This document shows positions 1 through 5,660 of a DNA stretch of 6,985 nt, piece after piece. Where the stretch lies: contig JAFABI010000039.1 in the NCBI GenBank assembly GCA_023426125.1, forward strand, positions 1 to 6,985, written 5' to 3'. The position numbers were made by a program, and so were the translations under genes. Below the pieces are notes generated by a model. The model made no database searches. It had not been told where the DNA came from and saw only the letters and a list, made by a program, of their open reading frames with translations. The stretch comes from Bacillota bacterium (GTDB lineage: Bacteria; Bacillota; Clostridia; Acetivibrionales; DTU013). Numbering within the stretch: position 1 is the first letter of the stretch; each line of letters begins with the position of its first letter.

Positions 1-98
1 AAAAGGGAGAAAGGGAGGAAGTAACTTCTACAGAAGCATGGTTTGAAATTGATAGAGGAAGGAATCCAATTGTGCCCTTTATACCTGACCTTGGTGGG
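1..98. repeat. Terminal direct repeat, left copy (98 bp, identical to window end)
   Basis: These 98 bases match 6888-6985 base for base, and the match is flush with both ends of the window. This is what a circular or tandemly repeated unit gives when an assembler closes a loop. The repeat lies inside a small coding sequence whose reading frame continues exactly across the join. The implied unit length is 6887 bp. A chance internal repeat ending exactly at both window edges is unlikely. Confidence 0.9.
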
Positions 99-149
99 GG
101 AGGAATACCTATACCGATTCCTGGAAGACCAGGAATACCGGCATTTTGA
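3..149 (+). CDS. Small Gly/Pro-rich hypothetical protein, 3' part
   Basis: This is an open frame of 48 codons ending at TGA 147-149, with no start in the window here. Its first 32 codons repeat the end of the frame that begins at 6782, so the two are one 84-residue gene if the ends are joined. The visible sequence contains a stretch reading EAWFEIDRGRNP and then a tail rich in Gly, Pro and Ile (GGGGIPIPIPGRPGIP). No signal peptide or membrane segment is seen, and I do not recognise the family. The stop lies 26 bases before the propeller gene, so the two are probably co-transcribed. The low-complexity tail could be a flexible linker or a contact surface; this is inference. Confidence 0.6.
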   Translation, partial: KGEREEVTSTEAWFEIDRGRNPIVPFIPDLGGGGIPIPIPGRPGIPAF

Positions 150-175
150 TAAATTTTAGGAGGCCTTAAATAAAT

Positions 176-1351
176 ATGATAAATAATAAAGATGCTGATT
201 TTAAGATATTTAATCAAAATGAGGGATTAGGGGGGTTTAAAGATGGTGCATATGATCCATACAGCATACAGCCAACACACATAAATTGGACTAGGCAATC
301 AAAATATATAGGTCCTAAAAAATCTCTAGTTTTGCATGAAATGAAACTACCTTGCTATACCTATAATGATTCTTTTGTTGTTGGAAGAGAAGGAATTATA
401 TATATAGGTTGTCATGAAGGATTTCTGTTAGCAATAAAGCCAGAAGAAGGTATCATATGGGAATATAAACATACAACCTCAATTCAAACTCCTGTGATAG
501 GAGATGCTGGAACGCTCTATACTGGAACTTATGGTGATTGCAGGTCAATGGGACATAAACTAATGGCTATAGATAATAGCGGTAGCTTAATATGGGAACT
601 CGATATAAATTATTCAGCATTATACTTACCCGTTCTAGATGCTGATGGTTCGATTTATATAGCTACTGAAGATACTAGTCTTTATTCAATTAGTAAGAAT
701 GGTTCATTAAAATGGTGCTGTAAAAGAACTTTTGGGTATTGGAGTGCTCCTTTTATAACAAGATACGGCCAAGTATGTATTGGATCAGGGGATAAGTATT
801 TACATGTTTTAAATCAGAACGGTGAAAATATAAATTCTTATAACGTTGGTCACGGAAGAGATCAATATGCGCCAATCATTGACTTTAACGGAACCATATA
901 TTTTAATTCCTTTATAGACGATAAAGGTAAATTGATAGCCTTAAATATAAATGGTGCAAAATCTTGGGAATATATTCCCAATAATGGAGAAGTATGGACA
1001 AGCCCTGCTTTAAGTAAAGACGGTATATTATATTTTGGGACAAGTCAATTTCGTTTATCCGCAATTCGCTTTGATGGATCATTTCTATGGGAAATCGTTA
1101 TTAAAGGTTTTCCTATTTGTCCACCTATTATTAGTAATGATGGGACAATATATTATACTACATTTAACAGCATTAAAGGAAAGGATAAATCATGGATTTC
1201 TGCAATTAGTCCTGGTGGGGAAATTATGTGGCAATATGAGATTTCTGGGCAGTGTTCCATTCCTTTACTAATTGGTAATGGTAAAATATGTATAATATTA
1301 AAGAGTATGAAGAGAAACTTTTGCATATTACGTATTATTGGAGATAGTTAA
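176..1351 (+). CDS. PQQ-like beta-propeller repeat protein, 391 aa
   Basis: The protein is built of about eight repeats of roughly 40-45 residues. Each has the pattern G-x-[IL]-Y-x-[GAT] followed by a hydrophobic strand, a Gly turn and often W-E/Q-Y/I. Closing tryptophans are at residues 95, 140, 180, 264, 305 and 352. The fourth repeat (about 199-224) lacks the Trp and the last (from about 368) is shortened. This is the signature of PQQ-like/WD-type propellers, probably seven or eight blades closing into a ring. There is no signal peptide or membrane helix, so it is probably cytoplasmic unless exported by another route. The first 55 residues have no repeats. The start has AGGAGG at 158-163 with a rather long 12-base spacer. 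No quinone-dehydrogenase catalytic feature is evident; a binding or scaffold role is more likely than an enzyme. It sits 26 bases after the small Gly/Pro-rich gene. Confidence 0.8.
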   Translation: MINNKDADFKIFNQNEGLGGFKDGAYDPYSIQPTHINWTRQSKYIGPKKSLVLHEMKLPCYTYNDSFVVGREGIIYIGCHEGFLLAIKPEEGIIWEYKHTTSIQTPVIGDAGTLYTGTYGDCRSMGHKLMAIDNSGSLIWELDINYSALYLPVLDADGSIYIATEDTSLYSISKNGSLKWCCKRTFGYWSAPFITRYGQVCIGSGDKYLHVLNQNGENINSYNVGHGRDQYAPIIDFNGTIYFNSFIDDKGKLIALNINGAKSWEYIPNNGEVWTSPALSKDGILYFGTSQFRLSAIRFDGSFLWEIVIKGFPICPPIISNDGTIYYTTFNSIKGKDKSWISAISPGGEIMWQYEISGQCSIPLLIGNGKICIILKSMKRNFCILRIIGDS

Positions 1352-1541
1352 TATGAGTAGAAAATCTTACGAAGATTTGGGGGATGGTTCAAGGTCTATC
1401 ATCCTGAGGCTTCTACGTGCCTATTTCATCGTAAGGGCCGACGAATTCGACGCAAACTGATGACCCAGGGTAGGGAACAGGATTGAGGAGCTTGAAAGGC
1501 TGGAAATAAATTGAAGATTTGCGCCTGAGGGCAAAAATAAG
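1352..1541 (+). other. Unassigned, apparently decayed sequence before the IS66 remnant
   Basis: No convincing gene is present. A 35-codon frame (ATG 1353-1355 to TGA 1458-1460) starts one base after the propeller stop, but no good ribosome-binding site or recognisable motif supports it. A second frame overlapping it reads protein-like (contains GWFKVYHPEAS and a basic RRIRRK patch) up to a TGA near 1487. A third fragment ends in RIEELERLEIN before a TGA near 1517. Such pieces in different frames suggest an old, frameshifted gene I cannot name. The stretch looks richer in G and C than the genes on either side, fitting a different origin. Confidence 0.35.
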
Positions 1542-1608
1542 GTAAGCGTTTAATATAACGGTACCTAACATTTTAATCATCCATGGGAGATAATGTATCC
1601 AAATATGT

Positions 1609-1655
1609 TTTTAGACTTTTTCAAGTTTTTTGACACCGGTTTAAAAAGTCTAAAA
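1609..1655. repeat. Perfect 13-bp inverted repeat, hairpin in the IS66 leader
   Basis: The left arm TTTTAGACTTTTT (1609-1621) is the exact reverse complement of the right arm AAAAAGTCTAAAA (1643-1655), with a 21-base loop. It ends seven bases before the Shine-Dalgarno of the decayed IS66 ORF1. As RNA it could form a weak, AT-rich hairpin. It could act as an attenuator or barrier to read-through from neighbouring genes into the element, or be an operator; function is inference. Confidence 0.6.
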
Positions 1656-1677
1656 TCACTCAAGGAGGCCATCCCAG

Positions 1678-1831
1678 ATGGATAAAATCACAGATGGTAA
1701 AAACCGAAATCCGGCTGAAACAGTGGACTCAAATCATCAAGGACAGTCAATCAAATAGCTTCATTGCTAATCTCCCTCATTTTCTTTCTATCTCCATCAT
1801 TTTACCGTGGTTTTACGGAGGCAACAAGCTA
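1678..1831 (+). pseudogene. Frameshifted IS66 ORF1 (TnpA-like accessory protein)
   Basis: The frame from ATG 1678 has a very good ribosome-binding site (AAGGAGG, 9-base spacer). It reads MDKITDGKNRNPAE and then runs out of frame to a TAG at 1756-1758. In the +1 frame the expected continuation KQWTQIIKDSQSN appears from 1718, resembling the W-x-x-I-I segment near the start of IS66 ORF1 proteins. It is therefore one gene broken by a frameshift at about 1715-1720. The sequence GAAACAGTG spans the break, so loss of a few codons between two short repeats is a plausible cause. The usual later part (a Cys/Tyr-Trp DNA-binding segment) is not seen, so more has been lost. Confidence 0.5.
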
Positions 1832-1855
1832 ATGATTGAGATTATGCACAGTTAA
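1832..1855 (+). pseudogene. Start of IS66 ORF2, cut off at the Rhs junction
   Basis: GGAGG at 1817-1821 is followed after 10 bases by ATG 1832 and only seven codons (MIEIMHS) before TAA 1853-1855. From 1847 the DNA matches the second Rhs copy (cacagttaac...), so the stop codon is created by the junction itself. The placement and ribosome-binding site fit the second ORF of an IS66 element, but too little remains to identify it by sequence. Confidence 0.35.
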
Positions 1856-2312
1856 CAAAAGGGACAGAAAATACGATATATACATATGACGGGTTCAATA
1901 GACTGAAAGAGACGAGTATGTCCGACGGCCAGTGGATGGCATATGACTATGACGCATTCGGGCTTAGGGTATCCACCATAGAAAACGGCAACTGGTATGA
2001 TTTCACTCTGGACAGGGGGAATGTAATCGTTGAAAAAACCGGAGAGAATGATGTTACAAGATATATAAGAGGTATTGATCTTATAGTAAAAACAGATAAT
2101 GGCGAAGCTCCGGCATATTACCTGCACAATGCCCATGGTGATGTTGTGAACCTCGTAAATGGCGGTGGAGAAGTGCTCAACCGCTACACTTATGATGCCT
2201 TCGGAAATACAGCCAGTTATAGCGAGGCGGTAGCCAACAGATTTATTTACGCAGGTGAGCAGTTCGACAAGATAACCGGTGAATATTATCTGCGTGCGAG
2301 ATATTATGATCC
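1847..2312. repeat. Rhs core direct repeat, copy 1
   Basis: This 466-bp block aligns without gaps to 4675-5140 (constant offset 2828). I count about 20 mismatches by hand, close to 96% identity. It encodes the last part of the YD-repeat core, ending at the RARYYDP motif. After 2312 the two copies drop to a loosely similar sequence and then diverge fully after DPSG. The left edge is sharp: upstream of 1847 the copies are unrelated. Such blocks allow homologous exchange of toxin tips between rhs genes. Confidence 0.9.
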
Positions 2313-3090
2313 TGCAACTTCACGCATGTTAACTGAGGATAGTTACAGAGGAGATATCAGAGATCCGCAGAGTTTGAATCTATATACGTATTGCAGCAAC
2401 AATCCCATCAGATACATTGATCCTTCAGGTAACAAGTGTATTGATGCTGTCGCAGGTTGGGCTAAATCAATTGATGACGCTATTTTCTTTGGTTTAGGTG
2501 GATGGTTAAGTAATAAGATTAGGAGTTTATTTGGAGCAGAGGAAAATGACTGGGACTATTTAAAAAGCAACAATCCTGATTTTGCACTTGCTTATCAAGC
2601 AGGTACGTACGCTAATTTGATTTACGGTTTTGTGAATATAGGCAGTGGTATATACAAAATAACCACTTCCGCCGGGGAAGCACTCGTTACAAGTAGTGGT
2701 GAAATTGTGCGAGTAAATTCTGGAACAGTAAATGGAATAATTCAGACAGCGCAGGGTGCTGGAATTTCACTTGCAAGTAATGGAAACCTCTATGTTCCAA
2801 GCCCAAAACATAACCCGAATAGTGGCTGGGGAAGTAAAGACCCATTTTATGATGATGCAAGTGAGGGACAAAAGGCATTAGATAATGCTTATTCATCATC
2901 AAAGAATAAGCAGCTTTATAACGTGAAAAATGGGAAGTTAGTAAAATTCCAGCCTGATGGGAATGGCGGTTGGCATGCTTATGAAGTACAAAACCCTGCA
3001 AAAGAAGTTCCAACTGATGTTTTGCGAAAAATGTTGGATGATGGAAAGATAACCAAGGCACAATATAAAGATTTTATTAAAAATAATTAG
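1918..3090 (+). CDS. 5'-truncated Rhs/YD-repeat toxin tip with unrecognised C-terminal domain
   Basis: The frame is open from 1840, and Rhs homology begins near 1847. The first ATG is 1918, and it has no good ribosome-binding site, so the true 5' part is missing. Full-length Rhs proteins are typically well over 1000 residues; here 390 remain. Residues 1-171 are the core tail, with YD-type repeats (YDYDAFG, YTYDAFGN), RARYYDP, and the closing NPIRYIDPSG (D168-G171) where Rhs proteins release their toxin. Residues 172-390 are variable: a hydrophobic pre-toxin region (about 180-290), then a C-terminal domain of about 100 residues with PSPKHNP (K297, H298), a W-H-A-Y motif (W352-Y355) and VPTDVLRKML with DGKITKAQY near the end. 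I cannot name this domain. His298 and His353 are possible active-site residues (inference). An immunity candidate follows at once. Without an N-terminus it is probably a silent donor module rather than a secreted toxin. Confidence 0.8.
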   Translation: MSDGQWMAYDYDAFGLRVSTIENGNWYDFTLDRGNVIVEKTGENDVTRYIRGIDLIVKTDNGEAPAYYLHNAHGDVVNLVNGGGEVLNRYTYDAFGNTASYSEAVANRFIYAGEQFDKITGEYYLRARYYDPATSRMLTEDSYRGDIRDPQSLNLYTYCSNNPIRYIDPSGNKCIDAVAGWAKSIDDAIFFGLGGWLSNKIRSLFGAEENDWDYLKSNNPDFALAYQAGTYANLIYGFVNIGSGIYKITTSAGEALVTSSGEIVRVNSGTVNGIIQTAQGAGISLASNGNLYVPSPKHNPNSGWGSKDPFYDDASEGQKALDNAYSSSKNKQLYNVKNGKLVKFQPDGNGGWHAYEVQNPAKEVPTDVLRKMLDDGKITKAQYKDFIKNN

Positions 3091-3097
3091 GGGTGAG
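3089..3097 (+). promoter_or_regulatory. Shine-Dalgarno that sets the immunity gene start
   Basis: AGGGGTGAG closely fits the end of 16S rRNA and overlaps both the stop of the Rhs gene (TAG 3088-3090) and a GTG (3093-3095) that would otherwise be taken as the start. The TTG at 3102 follows after a 4-base spacer, so the GTG is better read as part of the ribosome-binding site. Confidence 0.6.
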
Positions 3098-3101
3098 TAT
3101 A

Positions 3102-3728
3102 TTGAAACTATTTGGTTGCAAAGGAATATTTGCGATAGAATATATCCTTACGAATAGTAATTTTGGTGAGAAAGGTATTTTGGGAGAGTCATGGGGTCAA
3201 TTAAGGCTATGGGTAAATGGAAATGACATATGCGAATATGAAAGAAATGAAGAAAAGCACTTATACGAATATAACCTTATTTATATTATTGAATGGTTCC
3301 ATGAAAATCTGAAATATATTCTAAATAATGACCCTATAACACTTCCTGTTGCAGGGCAGAACAGCTTAGAGATATATAAAAATAGTGGTGAATATGATAC
3401 AGAAGATGATGAAGAGTTTAATAGGTGGTTTGAAATAAGGCAGGAATGGTATTCAAGGCATAATTGGTTTTGGAATGGGTCAGGTTCTTTTCTACCTGAT
3501 GTATTCTTTAGAAAAGTTATAGATAATATTGAAATTGCATGGGATAACAAAGAAACACACAGAGAAAGTATGATAGAGTTCGTAAATCCATATGGTATAT
3601 GTTATATTCCTCAAAATGAATTCCAGGCAGTGATGTGCAACTTTCTTACTCACATTATAGATGAGTTGCTATGTAAACTGCCAAATGAGACCAAGTTGAT
3701 AGAAATGAAAACTGCCTTATCAGCATAA
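3102..3728 (+). CDS. Probable immunity protein for the first Rhs toxin, 208 aa
   Basis: I do not recognise a named family. The protein is rich in acidic and aromatic residues, with no signal peptide or membrane helix, so it is likely cytoplasmic. Visible blocks are GESWGQLRLWVNG near the N-terminus, IIEWFHENLKYIL, an acidic stretch (YDTEDDEEFNRWFE), FLPDVFFRKV (F130-V139) with IEIAWDN shortly after, and a helical C-terminus. The aromatic and acidic character suits a protein that binds a basic toxin. A GTG at 3093 is in frame, but TTG 3102 is preferred because the Shine-Dalgarno 3089-3097 covers the GTG. The 11-base gap from the toxin stop suggests translational coupling, the usual arrangement of a toxin and its antidote. 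A terminator-like hairpin follows. The immunity role comes from position; the function is not shown by sequence. Confidence 0.7.
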   Translation: MKLFGCKGIFAIEYILTNSNFGEKGILGESWGQLRLWVNGNDICEYERNEEKHLYEYNLIYIIEWFHENLKYILNNDPITLPVAGQNSLEIYKNSGEYDTEDDEEFNRWFEIRQEWYSRHNWFWNGSGSFLPDVFFRKVIDNIEIAWDNKETHRESMIEFVNPYGICYIPQNEFQAVMCNFLTHIIDELLCKLPNETKLIEMKTALSA

Positions 3729-3740
3729 AAAAATTATTAC

Positions 3741-3780
3741 AAAGCCTCGATTTAGTATAGCTCTTTCGGGGCTTTTCCTT
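3741..3780 (+). terminator. Probable intrinsic terminator after the immunity gene
   Basis: AAAGCCTCGA (3741-3750) pairs with TCGGGGCTTT (3766-3775) over 10 base pairs including one G-U, around a 15-base loop, and runs into TTTTCCTTTT. It lies 13 bases after the immunity stop. The loop is rather large and the T-tract is interrupted, so efficiency may be moderate. Confidence 0.6.
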
Positions 3781-3845
3781 TTCTCACAGGTAGACATAAC
3801 CTTCATAATATGCTACAACAACGGGCTTTATATCAAAAGGGTGGA

Positions 3846-3874
3846 TTGATATTTTTGCTTATCCAGCATATAAT
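3846..3874 (+). promoter_or_regulatory. Sigma-A promoter for the antitoxin-PIN operon
   Basis: The -35 element TTGATA (3846-3851) and the -10 element TATAAT (3869-3874) are separated by exactly 17 bases, one mismatch from consensus in total. A second TATAAT overlaps at 3874-3879. Transcription would start near 3881, giving a leader of about 40 bases to ATG 3922. Antitoxins of this type usually repress their own promoter, so an operator here is expected, but I cannot define it. Confidence 0.75.
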
Positions 3875-3921
3875 ATAATCAAGTAAGGAATTCAATGTTT
3901 TCGCAGAAAGGGCTGAGAATT

Positions 3922-4170
3922 ATGGAACTTGCAAAGATAACGGCAAAAGGCCAAATTACAATACCTATACAGATTCGCCGTAAACTAAACCTTAAAGACG
4001 GTGACAAGGTTGTATTCATCGAACAAAACGGGAAGATTATTGTTGAAAACTCTACAAGAGTGGCTCTAATGGAGGCACAGGAAGCTTTCAAGGGTGAAGC
4101 TGAGCGTTTGGGACTTAAAACCGAACAGGACGTAGTTGATATGGTTAAACAAATAAGAAAAGAATTGTAG
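3922..4170 (+). CDS. AbrB/MazE-type (SpoVT-AbrB fold) antitoxin, 82 aa
   Basis: The N-terminus carries the classic swapped-hairpin DNA-binding motif, with KGQITIP at residues 9-15 and RRKLNLKDGDKV following. This is the SpoVT/AbrB domain (about residues 3-47), which dimerises and binds promoter DNA. The remaining 35 residues are a charged helical tail that in antitoxins typically wraps the toxin. A longer start at ATG 3895 is in frame, but it would leave almost no leader after the promoter, and family members usually begin right at the ME-x-A-K-I/V-T sequence, so 3922 is preferred. The cognate PIN gene starts 10 bases downstream but is truncated, leaving this antitoxin without a working partner here. 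Confidence 0.85.
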   Translation: MELAKITAKGQITIPIQIRRKLNLKDGDKVVFIEQNGKIIVENSTRVALMEAQEAFKGEAERLGLKTEQDVVDMVKQIRKEL

Positions 4171-4180
4171 GAAGAAAAAA

Positions 4181-4300
4181 ATGCGAGTAATGGTTGATGC
4201 TAATGTCTTGATTTCTGCCCTTGTTTTCCGAAGTGAACATTTGACAAAAGTAATTGAAAAAGCCGCAGAGGAGTATACTCTTGTGCATAGCTCTGATTAA
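4181..4300 (+). pseudogene. Truncated PIN-domain (VapC-like) toxin
   Basis: The frame starts at ATG 4181 after AGGAAG (4169-4174) and encodes 39 residues, beginning MRVMVDANVLISALVFR. This is the start of PIN-domain RNases, with the first catalytic aspartate at D6 and N8 beside it. Family members are about 130-150 residues and need three or four more acidic residues; these are missing because Rhs DNA begins at about 4292-4303 and creates the stop TAA 4298-4300. No further part of the PIN gene is found in the window. The product should be inactive as a nuclease. Pairing with an AbrB-type antitoxin is a common arrangement for this PIN subgroup. Confidence 0.8.
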
Positions 4301-5633
4301 TTACGATACCGGAATCAATATCAGTTATACATATGACCGGGACAAGAATATATCAGGTATGGTCAACCATGATCCGCAGGATAATGTGATAGGTAGCTAC
4401 AGCTATACCTATGATAATAACGGTAATCAGTTGATAAAGACTGAAAACGGTTCAAGGACAATATATACATACGATGAACTGAATAGATTGAAAACAGCTA
4501 TTTATCCGGGACTGGGCCTTGAAACCTATACCTATGACAATGCGGGAAACAGATTAAGCAAAGTGCTTGGGGCTGATAATACGACCTATGCTTATGATGC
4601 AAGGAATAGGCTGACACAGAGCATAAATAATGGAATAACAACTACATACGCATACGATGGCAACGGTAATCTGACACAGTTAACAAAAGGGACAAAAAAT
4701 ACGATATATACATATGACGGGTTCAATAGACTGAAAGAGACGAGTATGTCCGACGGCCAATGGATGGCATATGACTATGACGCATTCGGACTCAGGGTAT
4801 CCACCATAGAAAATGGCAACTGGTATGATTTCACTCTGGACAGGGGGAATGTAATCGCTGAAAAAACCGGAGAGGATGATGTTACAAGATATATAAGGGG
4901 TATTGATCTTATAGCAAAAACAGATAATGGCGAAGCTCCGGCATATTACCTGCACAATGCCCATGGTGATGTTGTGAACCTCGTAAATGGCGGTGGAGAA
5001 GTGCTCAACAGCTACACTTATGATGCCTTCGGCAACACAGCCAGTTATTGTGAGACAGTAGCCAACAGGTTCATGTATGCAGGTGAGCAGTTCGACAAGA
5101 TAACCGGTGAATATTATCTGCGTGCGAGATATTATGATCCGGTGATAGGGAGGTTTACACAAGAGGATACTTACCGGGGAGATATAACTAATCCGCTAAG
5201 TTTAAATTTATACATGTATTGCGAAAACAACCCTGTGAATTTCCTTGACCCATCAGGACATTTGAGGGAACCTGGATATGTAAATGGCATTTGGTACTTT
5301 GACCCAGACGCAGCGGAGTTTGGAAGCGACTCTTCAACTTATCAGATGCTTGTTACATTAGGAAATTTGTGGATAGGAACAGATGACACGAATTTTAGAA
5401 ATGAATATCATACCAGAGCTAATAAAATTAGAGAGCGAGCTAGAACGCCTGGGTTCCAATACTCGTTGGTTCCTAGGGCTACGTTTGAAGCAGATAACGA
5501 ACAAGGTATTTATTATTCACCTGAAGATCCTATACAAAAAATCTTTGGTTATTGCGATTTATACGATACAGCTTTTGGTGCAGTTAGTGATATGAATACT
5601 ATAAAAATGGAATTTGGCGACTGGAGAATTTAA
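4254..5633 (+). CDS. 5'-truncated Rhs/YD-repeat protein, ending at an in-frame TAA inside its toxin domain
   Basis: The open frame can be traced to a TTG at 4254, but codons before about 4298 are the PIN gene read in another frame, so this start is an artefact; true Rhs sequence begins near INYDTGINISYTYD. There are several YD repeats (YTYDNNGN, YTYDELNR, YTYDNAGN, YAYDARNR, YAYDGNGN, YTYDGFNR), then the core tail shared with the first Rhs copy, RARYYDP and the closing DPSG (5247-5258). The toxin part from 5259 is unrelated to that of the first copy. From about 5541 (FGYCDLYD) it resembles the DUF4474 family and is interrupted by TAA 5631-5633 just after DWRI. The same frame then continues open to 6077. 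With no native start and a nonsense codon, this is best treated as a pseudogene. Confidence 0.75.
   Translation: MKKPQRSILLCIALINYDTGINISYTYDRDKNISGMVNHDPQDNVIGSYSYTYDNNGNQLIKTENGSRTIYTYDELNRLKTAIYPGLGLETYTYDNAGNRLSKVLGADNTTYAYDARNRLTQSINNGITTTYAYDGNGNLTQLTKGTKNTIYTYDGFNRLKETSMSDGQWMAYDYDAFGLRVSTIENGNWYDFTLDRGNVIAEKTGEDDVTRYIRGIDLIAKTDNGEAPAYYLHNAHGDVVNLVNGGGEVLNSYTYDAFGNTASYCETVANRFMYAGEQFDKITGEYYLRARYYDPVIGRFTQEDTYRGDITNPLSLNLYMYCENNPVNFLDPSGHLREPGYVNGIWYFDPDAAEFGSDSSTYQMLVTLGNLWIGTDDTNFRNEYHTRANKIRERARTPGFQYSLVPRATFEADNEQGIYYSPEDPIQKIFGYCDLYDTAFGAVSDMNTIKMEFGDWRI
4675..5140. repeat. Rhs core direct repeat, copy 2
   Basis: This is the partner of 1847-2312, with no gaps. Mismatches are uneven: about 9 over the first 335 bases, 11 within 69 bases (5010-5078) and none in the last 62 bases. 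Unlike copy 1, the YD-repeat core extends upstream of the repeat for some 370 bases, so copy 2 keeps more of the ancestral gene. Confidence 0.9.
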
Positions 5634-5660
5634 TTTTGGAAGTCTGGAGACTATAAAAGT

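Larger units (their letters stand above)
1542..1846 (+). mobile_element. IS66-family insertion sequence remnant (left end)
   Basis: The sequence from 1542 begins GTAAGCG, the kind of terminus I know for IS66-family elements. It is followed by a leader, a Shine-Dalgarno AAGGAGG (1662-1668), a frameshifted first ORF and, after GGAGG at 1817-1821, an ATG at 1832 where a second ORF would begin. This order (left inverted repeat, ORF1, ORF2) matches the IS66 family. ORF2 stops after seven codons because the sequence changes at 1847 into Rhs coding DNA. The transposase gene and right end are absent, so the element is dead. Element assignment rests on recalled family features, not on alignment. Confidence 0.6.

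Noticed and set aside
1035..1271. Plus-strand 78-codon frame inside the propeller gene
   Set aside because: It overlaps the repeats of the propeller gene in another frame and has no independent evidence.
2687..3061. Minus-strand 124-codon frame within the first toxin domain
   Set aside because: It is fully antisense to a convincing Rhs C-terminus, His-rich from codon bias of the opposite strand, with no start signals.
3783..3845. Minus-strand reading IHPFDIKPVVVAYYEGYVYL before a TGA
   Set aside because: It is only about 20 codons, with a stop just upstream and no start or ribosome-binding site; possibly a decayed gene end, but unsupported.
4254..4297. TTG 4254 as a true start for the second Rhs gene
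   Set aside because: The first 14 codons are the PIN-domain gene read out of frame; there is no Shine-Dalgarno, and Rhs similarity starts only near 4298.
4680..5162. Long minus-strand open frame opposite the Rhs core (and its counterpart at 1852-2136)
   Set aside because: Both are mirror frames of the repeated YD core; they share sequence only because the core is duplicated and have no ribosome-binding site or family motif.
5383..5595. Alternative-frame 70-codon ORF inside the second toxin domain
   Set aside because: It overlaps the DUF4474-like frame and lacks any protein-family feature.
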